The position numbers and the translations under genes are program-made. From Mycobacteroides abscessus ATCC 19977 (GTDB lineage: Bacteria; Actinomycetota; Actinomycetes; Mycobacteriales; Mycobacteriaceae): DNA of 64,000 nt. Position 1 is the first letter of the stretch. Every line of letters starts with the position of its first letter. Positions 44,712 through 53,378 of the stretch are shown in pieces. Where the stretch lies: NCBI RefSeq assembly GCF_000069185.1, contig NC_010397.1, forward strand, positions 4,526,001 to 4,590,000. Direction: 5' to 3'. The notes beneath the pieces were generated by a model. That model saw nothing but the letters and a program-made list of their open reading frames with translations. It made no database searches and was not told where the DNA came from.

Positions 44712-45431
44712 ATGTCCGTTCTGACTCGCGCGGCACAGATTCTTGACGCACTCGCCGAATCCAATTCGGGACTCTCCGTACGTGAGCTGGCCGAGGCCAC
44801 CGGGCTGCCGAAGTCCTCGGTGCACCGCATCGTCCAAGAACTCACCGTGAGTCAGTACGTCATGGCCGGCGGTCGCGGCGGGAGCTACCAACTGGGCCCC
44901 GGCCTGCTCAAGCTGGGGCTGAACAACCGCCGGCAGTTCGTGGCACCCATGCGCAAAGCCATCGCCACCGTGGCTCGCGAAGTCAACGAAAATATCGATC
45001 TGGCAATGCTCAGCGGCGGAGAGCTGGTGATCATCGAACAGATTGCGACGGTCAGGAACCTCCCAACGGTGACTGTGGTCGGCAGGACATTCGCCCTGCA
45101 CGCGAGTTCCATCGGTAAGGCGTTGCTGTCGCAGCTTCCACCGGATCAGGTGCGGAATATGCTGCCCGCCGACCTGGAAGTGTTCACCACGAACACCATT
45201 ACCGATGTCACTGCCCTGTTGCGCGAGCTGGACGACGTGCGCAGCACCGGAGTGGCATTCGACCACGAAGAGCACGATGTCGGGATCAGCTCCGTGGCCG
45301 TTCCCTTGCCGCATCCCGCGGCGATCCCACAGGCCATGGCCATCGTGGCGCCGACACCTCGCTTCGCCCAGCGAAAGACCAAATATGTTGCGGCCCTGGA
45401 CTCCCTGACCAAGCGCGCCAACTCCACGTAA
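44712..45431 (+). CDS. IclR-family transcriptional regulator
   Basis: A 239-residue regulator with an N-terminal winged helix (TRAAQILDALAESNSGLSVR, ELAEATGLPKSSVHRIVQEL) and a GAF-like effector domain (VNENIDLAMLSGGELVIIEQ, LHASSIGKALLSQLP, GVAFDHEEHDVGISSVAVPL), as in IclR proteins that sense aromatic-acid catabolites. It is divergent from the cyclase-to-PhlG operon and most likely controls it. Confidence 0.9.
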   Translation: MSVLTRAAQILDALAESNSGLSVRELAEATGLPKSSVHRIVQELTVSQYVMAGGRGGSYQLGPGLLKLGLNNRRQFVAPMRKAIATVAREVNENIDLAMLSGGELVIIEQIATVRNLPTVTVVGRTFALHASSIGKALLSQLPPDQVRNMLPADLEVFTTNTITDVTALLRELDDVRSTGVAFDHEEHDVGISSVAVPLPHPAAIPQAMAIVAPTPRFAQRKTKYVAALDSLTKRANST

Positions 45432-45567
45432 GCCGGCGACCGACTTCCGTAACAATCTTTCGCATTGGCGCATGCACCGAGGCTATGGCCGCCAGTCAGC
45501 ATCCCCACAGAAATTGTCCCGTATTACGGGACAGTCAAGGACCAGGCCCCGCCACCCCGCACAGGTT

Positions 45568-46536
45568 CTAGGGGTTCAGATCCGTCGTATCTCCGTGTAA
45601 TTGCCGCAAAAACCGGTTATACGAAGCCAATTCGTCCTCCTGTCGGGCATTGTCGGCTTCCCGCTCCTCGGTCTCCGCCTGCTCCTCGCGCCGCCACCTG
45701 ACGGCGAAGATCAACGTGGTGGCCAGCGCTATCGGTTCGCCGTACGACCATGCCAGGGCGCCCGCCACCGCCTGGTCCCGCACCGGGTCAACGGACCATT
45801 GCGCGGGCGGGTTGGCAAAGATCCCGATCAACGGCCTAGGCGCCATCATCAGGACAACACCGATGAACACGTGCAGTGGCATCTCCACGAAGATGTCGAA
45901 CATTCGGCCAAGGTTGGTCTGCCGGATCGGCAAGGGGTCGGTGGACAAGATCGGAATCACAAACAGCAGACCCGTGGCCAGGAAAAAGACTTCTAATGTG
46001 GTGTGCCCCAACCACGTAGCGGCGATGGTGTCGAACAGCTGCGATAGATACAGACCGTAGTAGCTGAATAGGAACAACGGAATGGTGACCGCCGGGTGCA
46101 GCAACAACGCACCGGCACGGCTGCGCAGGCCGGCCAAGGCCGCAGCCAGCACCCATCTGCCCGAGCCATGATGTGGAGTCGATCGCAACAACAAACGCCC
46201 CGGTGAGCCCAGCACCAGCAGCGGTGGCACCAGGATCGACAACGTCAGTTGCTGAAACATGAACGCGCTGAACAGGCGGAACCCGTAACGCTCGATCGAC
46301 AACCCCATGACCGCACCCAGGATCGCGCACCCAGACAGAAAGCACACCGTCGACCACCACGGCCAGCTTCGCCCCATCCTGCGCAGCCGCAGCACGCTCA
46401 GTACATACCAACCGGCCAGCAGAACCGCGATAACCGGCAGTACCGGGATGGTCGGCGGGTTCCATTCCAGCAGGGACCAGGCGGACGGCGGTTCGTCCGG
46501 AATGCTGGTTAACCCGCGAGAAGAATCCTCGTTCAT
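45568..46536 (-). CDS. Cytochrome c oxidase assembly protein, CtaG-like (caa3_CtaG)
   Basis: A 322-residue membrane protein with seven or more helices: PVIAVLLAGWYVLSVLRLRR, FSAFMFQQLTLSILVPPLLVLGSP, HPAVTIPLFLFSYYGLYL and MPLHVFIGVVLMMAPRPLIG. This is the pattern of the caa3_CtaG family, linked to copper delivery or oxidase assembly. A hydrophilic, Glu-rich C-terminus follows. ATG at 46536 is preferred; other ATGs at 46545 and 46554 are possible. It stands alone between the IclR gene (convergent, 136 bases) and a small plus-strand gene. Confidence 0.82.
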   Translation of the reverse strand: MNEDSSRGLTSIPDEPPSAWSLLEWNPPTIPVLPVIAVLLAGWYVLSVLRLRRMGRSWPWWSTVCFLSGCAILGAVMGLSIERYGFRLFSAFMFQQLTLSILVPPLLVLGSPGRLLLRSTPHHGSGRWVLAAALAGLRSRAGALLLHPAVTIPLFLFSYYGLYLSQLFDTIAATWLGHTTLEVFFLATGLLFVIPILSTDPLPIRQTNLGRMFDIFVEMPLHVFIGVVLMMAPRPLIGIFANPPAQWSVDPVRDQAVAGALAWSYGEPIALATTLIFAVRWRREEQAETEEREADNARQEDELASYNRFLRQLHGDTTDLNP

Positions 46537-46690
46537 TGATTGCATTATGCGCATATTTGAATGATCAGGCCACTGCGGCACCCAACCCGGGCGTTCACCT
46601 GCAATTTGGATCGCCGATAGCCAAAGGGCTCTGGTTCACAGCTTCAGCCACTAGCCTGCGCCACGGGCGGGGCAAACCAGAGGAGGAATC

Positions 46691-46915
46691 ATGGCCATAT
46701 CAGTGAATCTGGAGAAGGCGCTCGACAAGGCCTACGAGAACAAGGACCTCAAGGACGTCCTCGATGCGCCCCCGTCGGCTCTGGCCGGTCTCACCGAGAA
46801 GCACGACGCCGCCCTGAAGGAAGCCCTGAACATCTCGACCGTCCGCGAGCTGGGTACCAACAAGTACATCGCGGTCGCCGCCGCGCTGGCGGCACTGGAA
46901 TCCAAGACCGGTTAA
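46691..46915 (+). CDS. Small helical protein, helix-hairpin-helix-like
   Basis: A 74-residue soluble protein with an excellent ribosome binding site AGGAGG at 46681-46686. The segment DAPPSALAGLTEKHDAALKE followed by NISTVRELGTNKY resembles a helix-hairpin-helix repeat of the kind in small DNA-binding or scaffold proteins. Similar small proteins occur in other mycobacteria. The function is unknown. A strong terminator hairpin follows. Confidence 0.65.
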   Translation: MAISVNLEKALDKAYENKDLKDVLDAPPSALAGLTEKHDAALKEALNISTVRELGTNKYIAVAAALAALESKTG

Positions 46916-46926
46916 ATCGTTGGCAG

Positions 46927-46968
46927 AGAGGGTATCTACGCGATCGTTCACGCTTAGATACCCTCTCG
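46927..46968. terminator. Hairpin terminator between convergent genes
   Basis: GAGAGGGTATCTA (46927-46939) pairs perfectly with TAGATACCCTCTC (46956-46968) around a 16-base loop, between the small plus-strand gene and the convergent oxidoreductase gene, whose stop is 4 bases to the right. Confidence 0.75.
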
Positions 46969-46971
46969 CCG

Positions 46972-47805
46972 TCAACCGCGAAGTGCCTGTGCCAGCGGCT
47001 CGAGCACGGCCGGGTCATATGGCGGCGGCAGATAGATGATCGCCAGATCAAGGCCCTCGGCACCCAAGGAGGCCGCTTCGTCCACGACTCTTGCGTAATC
47101 GCGATCCGCGCCCAGACGAATGTGAGCCGACAGGGTGATCTCCTTGGGATCACGTCCGATGTCCGCGCAGTGCGCGGCCAGCACTTCACGTTTACGGGCA
47201 AATTCTTCGGGCGGCCCGCCCACGAAGTTCCAATGCTGGGCGTACCTGGCGGTGATGCGCAATGTTCGTTTCTCCCCGCTGCCGCCGATGCAGATCGGCG
47301 GATGTGGCTTCTGTGGCCCCTTCGGCTCGTTACGAGCATCCTTGAGCTGATAGAACTTGCCGTCGAAGTTCGTCGTCTCTCGGCTGAGCAGTCCGGTGAG
47401 CACCTCACAGGCCTCTTCGAATCGGTCGAAACGCTCCTTGATACTGCCCAGCTCGATCCCGTAGGCGCCGGACTCCTCCTCGTTCCAGCCTGCGCCGATG
47501 CCGAGTTCCAGACGCCCACCGGAAACGATGTCCAGCGCCGAGGCCATGTTGGCCAGCACCGCCGGGTGCCGGTAATGGATACCCGTCACCAGCACTCCGA
47601 CACGCAACCGTTGGGTGGCCTGTGCGAGCGCTGTGAGGGTTACCCAGCCCTCCAGACACGGGCCGGTGGGATCGGAGAAGATCGGATAGAAGTGGTCGAA
47701 GGTCCAGCCGGATTCGAAGACCTCGATGTCGTCGGCCACTTTCCAGATGGCCAGCATGTCGTCCCAGGTGGTGTTCTGCGGAGATGTCTTGAATGCAAAG
47801 CGCAT
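46972..47805 (-). CDS. LLM-class F420-dependent oxidoreductase
   Basis: A 277-residue luciferase-like TIM barrel. Markers are GWTFDHFYPIFSD near the N-terminus, TLTALAQATQRLRVGVLVTG, GGRLELGIGAGWNEEE and ICIGGSGEKRTLRITARYAQHWN, typical of mycobacterial F420-dependent enzymes of the Rv0791/Rv2161-like type. It would use reduced F420 (or FMN) for reduction of an unknown substrate. The gene starts very near the divergent small secreted-protein gene, 173 bases away. Confidence 0.85.
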   Translation of the reverse strand: MRFAFKTSPQNTTWDDMLAIWKVADDIEVFESGWTFDHFYPIFSDPTGPCLEGWVTLTALAQATQRLRVGVLVTGIHYRHPAVLANMASALDIVSGGRLELGIGAGWNEEESGAYGIELGSIKERFDRFEEACEVLTGLLSRETTNFDGKFYQLKDARNEPKGPQKPHPPICIGGSGEKRTLRITARYAQHWNFVGGPPEEFARKREVLAAHCADIGRDPKEITLSAHIRLGADRDYARVVDEAASLGAEGLDLAIIYLPPPYDPAVLEPLAQALRG

Positions 47806-47978
47806 TGCACCACCCTATGCGCCCCGTACCTGGAGCGTCGACCAGGAAGTTCAGCCGGTCGTGTGGACCGCCCCCGACATCAATGGCGGCCAGCATGGAT
47901 GACAACTCCGGTACAGGAAGTCCAGCCTTGAAGGTGATCAATGCTGTGCCCGATTGGGGCGTGACGGGAAGGACGAAT

Positions 47979-48242
47979 ATGCAACGGCGCTACCTCGTTT
48001 CCGGACTACTGGCCAGCGGGGTGGTGTGCGCACTCGCCACCGCTTCGCCCGCCATCGCGAATGGCGGTGGACAGAACTGCGTCACCGTACCCAACGCCAA
48101 TACCGTCTGCTCGTCGCCGGGTAATGTTCAAATCACCAGTGCCACACCGATATATGAGGGCCCGCCGCCATCGATATATCCGCCGTACTATCCCTTTGGG
48201 ATCGGCGGATACACGGTCATGCATGGACACAGTGGCGAATAA
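47979..48242 (+). CDS. Small secreted protein
   Basis: An 87-residue protein with a signal peptide (MQRRYLVSGLLASGVVCALA; cleavage near ASPAIANG). The mature part, about 55 residues, has two cysteines (NCVTV, TVCSS) likely to form a disulphide, and a Pro/Tyr-rich stretch YEGPPPSIYPPYYPFGIGG. I do not recognise its family. ATG at 47979 begins the signal peptide; the frame opens at 47793. It ends 37 bases from the convergent response regulator gene. Confidence 0.6.
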   Translation: MQRRYLVSGLLASGVVCALATASPAIANGGGQNCVTVPNANTVCSSPGNVQITSATPIYEGPPPSIYPPYYPFGIGGYTVMHGHSGE

Positions 48243-48279
48243 GACCACTCAACAGCGAGGTTCACGCCTGATACGTGAC

Positions 48280-48933
48280 TCACCGATGGGTGAGAAACGC
48301 CAGTACCGCGAGTACCCGACGGTGATACTCGTCGGCGTGTCCCAGGTCCAGTCTGCGCATGACGCTGTGGACATGTTTTTCGACGGTGCTCTCGGTAATC
48401 CACAGCCGCCCAGCGATTCCGGAATTGGACAGGCCCTGGGCCATCAGCTCCAGCACTTCGAGCTCACGCTGGGACAAGGCCGATAACGGATCGTCCTTGC
48501 GCCGTGCGGACAACAGCTCGCGCACCAGCTCTGGATCGACGATCGAACCGCCACCGGCAACACGCGTGCAGGCGTCAGCGAACTCTCCGACATCCCCAAT
48601 CCGGCTCTTCAAGAGATAACCCACCCCGTCGCCCGAGGTGATCAACTCCGCCGCGTATTCGACCTCGACGTGCGCCGACAGCACCAGCACACCGATGCCG
48701 GGATGCTCGCCCCTGATCTTCTGGGCCGCTTCCAGCCCCTCGGTGGTATGGGTCGGTGGCATCCGAATATCGACGACGACGAGATTAGGGCTCTCCGTTC
48801 GAACCAGTTCCAGCAGCGCCGTGGCATCCCCCGCGCGACCTACCACCTCGAAGCCGGCCTTTTCCAGAACACTCGCCACGCCCTCCCGTAGCAACGTGTC
48901 GTCATCGGCCACCAGAACCCGTATCGCGGACAT
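48280..48933 (-). CDS. NarL/LuxR-family response regulator
   Basis: A 217-residue two-component regulator: receiver domain with acidic triad VADDD (residues 9-11), phosphoacceptor Asp55 in VVVDIRMPP and the conserved Lys in GYLLKSR, then a LuxR-type helix-turn-helix (LSQRELEVLELMAQGLSNSG, IAGRLWITESTVEKHVHSVM). It is divergent from the histidine kinase gene at 49046, with which it forms a pair. Split divergent organisation is less usual than co-transcription. The signal is unknown. Confidence 0.9.
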   Translation of the reverse strand: MSAIRVLVADDDTLLREGVASVLEKAGFEVVGRAGDATALLELVRTESPNLVVVDIRMPPTHTTEGLEAAQKIRGEHPGIGVLVLSAHVEVEYAAELITSGDGVGYLLKSRIGDVGEFADACTRVAGGGSIVDPELVRELLSARRKDDPLSALSQRELEVLELMAQGLSNSGIAGRLWITESTVEKHVHSVMRRLDLGHADEYHRRVLAVLAFLTHR

Positions 48934-48995
48934 CTCGCCAGGTTACCGCCGCCACGCAGGCTCGAGATCAGCCTCACCGCCGATACTATTGATTG

Positions 48996-49020
48996 GTGAA
49001 CGAGCCGCACGGCGGTTCAC
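48996..49020. promoter_or_regulatory. Inverted repeat in the two-component divergent region
   Basis: GTGAAC (48996-49001) and GTTCAC (49015-49020), separated by 13 bases, in the 112-base region between the response regulator and kinase genes. A possible site for the response regulator dimer. Confidence 0.3.
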
Positions 49021-49045
49021 AGGCAGTGAGTAGAGCCCGATAGAT

Positions 49046-50539
49046 ATGCAGCAAGCAGCGCAAGCCTCGTCGCCGCGGCCAATACTAATGCCGGATTACA
49101 TTTCCGGATGGCGCACACAGCTATTCGGATCCACGCCGCCATCGGCCCGCCTCGGCATCGTGGCGGCAGTGGTGCTGCTGGTGGCCGAGTCGATGCTCAC
49201 CATCTTTCTGCGCACCATTGCGCCGACTGAGCATCTGGCCGCGGTCTATCTGATCGGCATCCTCGTCATCTCGGTGATCTGGCGGCTGCGGCTAGCCCTT
49301 GCCATGTCGATCGCCAGCGCGATCGTCTTCGACTGTATTCGCAACTGGCCCAAGGCGAATCCACTGTCCACAGAGAGTCATAATCTCATCACGCATCTGA
49401 GTTTCCTGGCTGTGACGCTGACGGCCAGCGCACTGGCCGCACTCGCCCGCGCCGGCACCATCGAGGCCGAACGCCGCCGACGCGAGGCCGCCGCCATCGC
49501 GCAGCAACAGGCCGCACTCAGGCGCACCGCGACTTTGGTCGCAAGCAATGTCTCACCCGTCGAGCTCTACGCGAAGGTGGTCGAGGAAGCCGCGCGCTGT
49601 TTCGCCTCACCCACCGCGGTGCTGGTTCAACTGATGCCTGGGGACGAAGGAACCATCGTGGCTGGTCACGGCACGGAGGAATCTCGAACACCGCCAGCGG
49701 GCAAGCGTTTTCCCTTGTTGGACTCCAACAACGTTGCCCGGGAACTGCGGCTGACCCCCGCTGTCTGCGCACCCATTGTCGTGGACGCGAAACACTGGGG
49801 AACACTCATCGTCGGTAGCCATACTCCCGCGCAGCGCGACCAGGACATCCGCGCCGGGGTACGCGACTTCGCGGACCTAGTGGCGACCGCTATCGCCAAT
49901 GCCGCTACCAGGGAAGAGCTTGCGGCCTCCCGCGCCCGGATCGTCTCCGCCTCCGATACCGCACGCCGCAGACTCGAACGGGACCTACATGACGGAGCAC
50001 AACAGCGGCTGGCGTACCTCAGGCTCAAGCTCGGAATGGTCAGAGCCGCCGTACCCGCGACAGATGCCGAACTCACGCAAGAGCTCAACAACCTCGACAC
50101 CGACCTCACCGCCGTCACGCGAGAGCTCCAGGAGTTCTCTCGTGGCCTGCATCCCGCCATCTTGTCGAAAGGCCTGGCACCCGCATTACGCACCCTGGCC
50201 CGGCGTTCACTCATTCCGGTGCGTACCGAGCTGGAACTTGACCAAAAGTACGGCGAATCCATCGAGATCGCTGCCTATTACGTGGTGGCCGAGGCCCTCG
50301 CCAATACCGCTAAACACTCACAGGCCAGTGAAGTTGTCATCCGTGCTCACGAAGCCGACGACCAGATCCACATCACCATCAGTGATGATGGCATCGGGGG
50401 AGCCAAGCCACGCAAGGGCACCGGGCTGATCGGGCTGACGGATCGGGTCACGGCCCTCGGCGGTCGCCTTGATGTTCACAGCGCATCGGGCCGCGGCACG
50501 ACGATGACAGCGATCATCCCGTTACATCAGTCTGATTAG
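49046..50539 (+). CDS. Sensor histidine kinase with GAF domain
   Basis: A 497-residue kinase of the NarX/DegS type. N-terminal membrane helices (about residues 30-140; VVLLVAESMLTIFLRTIAP, VYLIGILVISVIWRL), a GAF-like domain (about 165-290), the HisKA_3 dimerisation helix with phospho-acceptor His315 in RRLERDLHDGAQQRLAYL, and an ATPase domain with NTAKHSQASEVVI (N box), ISDDGIGGA and GTGLIGLTDRV. Four or more helices in the DUF4118-like membrane part suggest sensing within the membrane. It pairs with the divergent NarL-type regulator. Confidence 0.88.
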   Translation: MQQAAQASSPRPILMPDYISGWRTQLFGSTPPSARLGIVAAVVLLVAESMLTIFLRTIAPTEHLAAVYLIGILVISVIWRLRLALAMSIASAIVFDCIRNWPKANPLSTESHNLITHLSFLAVTLTASALAALARAGTIEAERRRREAAAIAQQQAALRRTATLVASNVSPVELYAKVVEEAARCFASPTAVLVQLMPGDEGTIVAGHGTEESRTPPAGKRFPLLDSNNVARELRLTPAVCAPIVVDAKHWGTLIVGSHTPAQRDQDIRAGVRDFADLVATAIANAATREELAASRARIVSASDTARRRLERDLHDGAQQRLAYLRLKLGMVRAAVPATDAELTQELNNLDTDLTAVTRELQEFSRGLHPAILSKGLAPALRTLARRSLIPVRTELELDQKYGESIEIAAYYVVAEALANTAKHSQASEVVIRAHEADDQIHITISDDGIGGAKPRKGTGLIGLTDRVTALGGRLDVHSASGRGTTMTAIIPLHQSD

Positions 50540-50560
50540 ACGGTGCTGCGGCAGTTTTCG

Positions 50561-50899
50561 TCACGCTCTGGCCGCCAGCACCTCATCGATTCCAAGCAGC
50601 ACACGAGCCTCGGCGCGCTCCATCGGTGTCAACGCGCCCCACACTCCATGGCGCTCACCCACACTCACCGCATAGGTGCCGCATTGGCGCAGAACCGGAC
50701 ACGACTGGCAGACTCGTTTTGCCCGCGTCTCACGGACAAGTCGCGAACGCCCCCGATCGCCATCGGGTACAAAGAACATCTCGGTCGGTAAACCGCGGCA
50801 GCGAGCCCGGCTCCACCATTCATCCATATTGTCGACGGCGGTCGCACCTGCCGCAACGAGCTCGCATTCCGCAACTGGCACAAGTTCTCTACCCATCAT
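50561..50899 (-). CDS. WhiB-family iron-sulphur transcription factor
   Basis: A 112-residue Wbl protein. The four iron-sulphur cysteines are Cys34, Cys64, Cys67 and Cys73 (RVCQSCPVLRQC is the CxxCx5C part), and the beta-turn is GVWGA where most members have GVWGG, followed by a basic/acidic helix. It would bind a 4Fe-4S cluster and act with the primary sigma factor. ATG at 50899 is chosen because AAGGG stands ahead of it; the frame opens further upstream at 51076, giving an atypically long protein. Which numbered WhiB it is cannot be told safely. Confidence 0.85.
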   Translation of the reverse strand: MMGRELVPVAECELVAAGATAVDNMDEWWSRARCRGLPTEMFFVPDGDRGRSRLVRETRAKRVCQSCPVLRQCGTYAVSVGERHGVWGALTPMERAEARVLLGIDEVLAARA

Positions 50900-51347
50900 C
50901 ACGACGCCCTTCGGTCCTATTCCATCGGTTCCCAAGGAACCGATGCGGACCATATCCAGGCGCCTGTTAACAACTCCCCCGCCGATGGTTAACGATTCAT
51001 AAACCCAATTACATTGCCCTGCAATGCAATAAAAACTGAGGCTACCTTCCATTTCCGCCCTCCGGAATAGCCCCATGACGTATGGAGGCCAGCCACCAAC
51101 CCCGCATCAGGTAGCACCCGCAGCAATCCCGTCGCCCTTAACGGTTGTCTCGATGGCGGTTTGCCGCTAGCGGCAACTGAGGTCCACCAGAAACTGCGCT
51201 GGGCACCAGCCCCGACGACAACAACGCGACGCTCCGCGACGCTTGTACGAGAACAACCCAACGTAGAGCTCTGGCTGCGCCGGCGAACCGCCCGGCACCA
51301 CAAGGCTTCACCGCGCGATCCCGTGCGCAGGACAGATAGGCCATACG
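50900..51347. other. Intergenic region with several symmetric sites
   Basis: About 450 bases between divergent WhiB and MFS genes without a convincing coding frame. It contains two GTTAAC hexamers 22 bases apart (50966, 50988), CATTGC-CCT-GCAATG (51012-51026), a perfect palindrome at 51161-51176, and a direct repeat of CGCGACGCT with 10-base period (51225-51233, 51235-51243). The WhiB-proximal half is unusually A+T-rich. Confidence 0.5.
51161..51176. promoter_or_regulatory. Palindrome upstream of MFS exporter gene
   Basis: Perfect 16-base palindrome TTGCCGCTAGCGGCAA, 171 bases before the exporter start. It could be a TetR- or MarR-type operator, or a hairpin in a long leader. Confidence 0.4.
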
Positions 51348-52826
51348 ATGCTTCTTAGCCCGCCAACCGCGCCGGCACCACCTCGTGCCGAGCGTGGCCG
51401 CTGGTATGCACTCTCCGTTGCCTGCCTGATCGAGATGCTGCTGGTGATCAACAGCAGCATCGTTGCGGCCGCGCTGCCGGCTACACAGGCCGCGCTGCGG
51501 TTCACCAACAGTGATCGGCAATGGCTGATCACGGCGTACGTGCTGACCCTGGGCGGTCTATTACTGCTGGGCGGTCGAGTCGCCGACATGGTGGGGTTGC
51601 GGAGCGCGATGATCATCGGGTTGAGCGGCTTTGCCATCGCATCGTTTGTGGGCGGCTCTGCCACAAACTTTGGCGAGCTGGTGGCATCACGAATCTCTCA
51701 GGGCGTATTCGGGGCTCTGCTCGCACCGGCTGCAATGTCATTGGTGGCCAATAGCTTCCGCGGATCGACAGCGGAGCGGCATGCATTCGGCATCTTCGGC
51801 GCGGTGATCGGAGCCGCAAGTACCGCCGGCTTGCTGGTGGGTGGCGTTCTCACCCAATTACTCGTCTGGCGCTGGGTTATGTATATCAGCGTACTCATGA
51901 CGATGACCGCACTGGCCGGCACGTTGGCATTCGTCAGGAAATACCCAGTCGGCCAACGTAGCAAACTCGATCTTTTCGGCTCGTTGACGGTCACCCTTGG
52001 GCTTTTCGCCATCGTGTTCGGCTTCTCCCGCGCAGAGGTTCGTGGATGGACCGCGAGCATCGCCATCCTTTCCTTCATCACCGGGCTGACGCTGATCGGG
52101 GTGTTCATCAGGCATCAGCAGCGCAGCAAGAATCCTTTGTTGCCGTTGCGTGTGGTATGCGACCGCACGCGCGGCGCGGCGTTTCTGGCCATGTTCTTCG
52201 CCAGCGCCGGACTTTTCGGCGTGGTGCTGTCACTTCTCTACTACTTGCAACGGTGCCTACATCTGGCGCCGCTGTGGGCAGGGGTGGCCTTTCTCCCCTT
52301 CTCCGCTACTGTCGTGTTCGCCTCGACGCTCGGCAACAGTTTCATATTGCCGCGGCTGGACGGCCGCACAGTGCTCATTGCCGGTGGCGTGACATCGGCC
52401 TTCGGTCTGCTGATGCTGAGCCATATCGACTCGCACGCAAACTATTACACAGCGATACTGCCCGGACTTGTCATTGGCGGGTTCGGCAAGGGCCTCATCT
52501 TCGGGGCCTCCACCCACGGTGCCGCCACCGGCATACGCCCGGAGGAGTCTGGGATTGCCTCTGCCACAGTCAATGTGATGCATCACGTGGGCGGCTCGCT
52601 GGGCGCCGCCCTACTGAGCAGCGTGGTGGCGTCAACGGCCACATTCTTTCTTGCCCGCCACGCGTCGAGCGACCAAGCGGCGGCGGCCGGTTACTCTGCG
52701 GCATTTTGGGTGTCGGCCGCCAGCTGTCTGGCTGCCGCCGCGATCGCACTGGTTATCAGGCCCGCCGACGGCAACTCGAGAACAGCGCCCGTACTACGTG
52801 GAAAGTGCTGCACGGCACGGGACTAA
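51348..52826 (+). CDS. MFS drug-exporter-type permease (DHA2, 14-helix)
   Basis: A 492-residue transporter of the EmrB/QacA branch. Helix 1 is LIEMLLVINSSIVAAALPAT, in the place where most members have a conserved Asp (LDxTIV); here Asn occupies it. Other markers are QWLITAYVLTLGGLLLLGGR, loop VADMVGLRSAMI and GASTAGLLVGGVLTQLLVWR (antiporter motif C). It probably exports hydrophobic compounds; the missing acid may change proton coupling. No regulator gene is adjacent, though palindromes lie upstream. Confidence 0.82.
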   Translation: MLLSPPTAPAPPRAERGRWYALSVACLIEMLLVINSSIVAAALPATQAALRFTNSDRQWLITAYVLTLGGLLLLGGRVADMVGLRSAMIIGLSGFAIASFVGGSATNFGELVASRISQGVFGALLAPAAMSLVANSFRGSTAERHAFGIFGAVIGAASTAGLLVGGVLTQLLVWRWVMYISVLMTMTALAGTLAFVRKYPVGQRSKLDLFGSLTVTLGLFAIVFGFSRAEVRGWTASIAILSFITGLTLIGVFIRHQQRSKNPLLPLRVVCDRTRGAAFLAMFFASAGLFGVVLSLLYYLQRCLHLAPLWAGVAFLPFSATVVFASTLGNSFILPRLDGRTVLIAGGVTSAFGLLMLSHIDSHANYYTAILPGLVIGGFGKGLIFGASTHGAATGIRPEESGIASATVNVMHHVGGSLGAALLSSVVASTATFFLARHASSDQAAAAGYSAAFWVSAASCLAAAAIALVIRPADGNSRTAPVLRGKCCTARD

Positions 52827-52842
52827 GACGAGGATTCGGCAG

Positions 52843-53220
52843 CTAGGAGGCTGTGCTGCCGCAGATCACACCCGGGTTCTCACATTCGGCACCAGTCTGG
52901 TCTGGCATCTGAACCCATTCGGAGCGGCCACCCTCGTCCTGGCTGCCCTGCCGCTGCAGGTTGTCGGGGTACCAGATTCCCGTGTCACAGACGACCCCGC
53001 GGTCCATGCATTGCGCGCCTGTGGCTCCGCGATGCTCCACCCACCCCCCGGCGTCGTCTCTCGGCTGCTGCGCTTCGGACGGCGCATTGCCGCCACCGAG
53101 CAACTGCCCCACATGATCGCCGGGTCCGGGTGTCGGCGCCACCGGCGAGGCGTTCGCGGCGGCGGGCGGCACTATCACCAAGGACGCGCCGACAGCTCCG
53201 AAAATAAACGCTCGCAACAT
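52843..53220 (-). CDS. Secreted cysteine-repeat protein
   Basis: A 125-residue protein with a signal peptide (MLRAFIFGAVGASLVIVPPA; cleavage near ANASP). The mature domain contains a repeated four-cysteine pattern: TGAQCMDRGVVCDTG and, near the C-terminus, TGAECENPGVICGST, i.e. TGAxCxxxGVxC twice, about 50 residues apart. I do not recognise the family. ATG at 53220 begins the signal peptide; a longer open frame upstream has no coding character. It is convergent with the MFS gene. Confidence 0.65.
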   Translation of the reverse strand: MLRAFIFGAVGASLVIVPPAAANASPVAPTPGPGDHVGQLLGGGNAPSEAQQPRDDAGGWVEHRGATGAQCMDRGVVCDTGIWYPDNLQRQGSQDEGGRSEWVQMPDQTGAECENPGVICGSTAS

Positions 53221-53378
53221 CTTTGACTGCCTCTCGTCCGCACCAACGGCTCCGGTCGGAGCCGGGCGCCTGGCGCGCCATCCACATAGTGCGGCCTGCC
53301 CGCGACGGAAGCATCGATGCGAACATCCACGTGGCCATGGCGGAAACCCGCCATGGCCACATGGATGCGAAATTCGAC

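Noticed and set aside
50989..51303. Possible small minus-strand protein in the WhiB-MFS gap
   Set aside because: No ribosome binding site, unlikely composition, and several symmetric DNA sites suggest a regulatory region instead.
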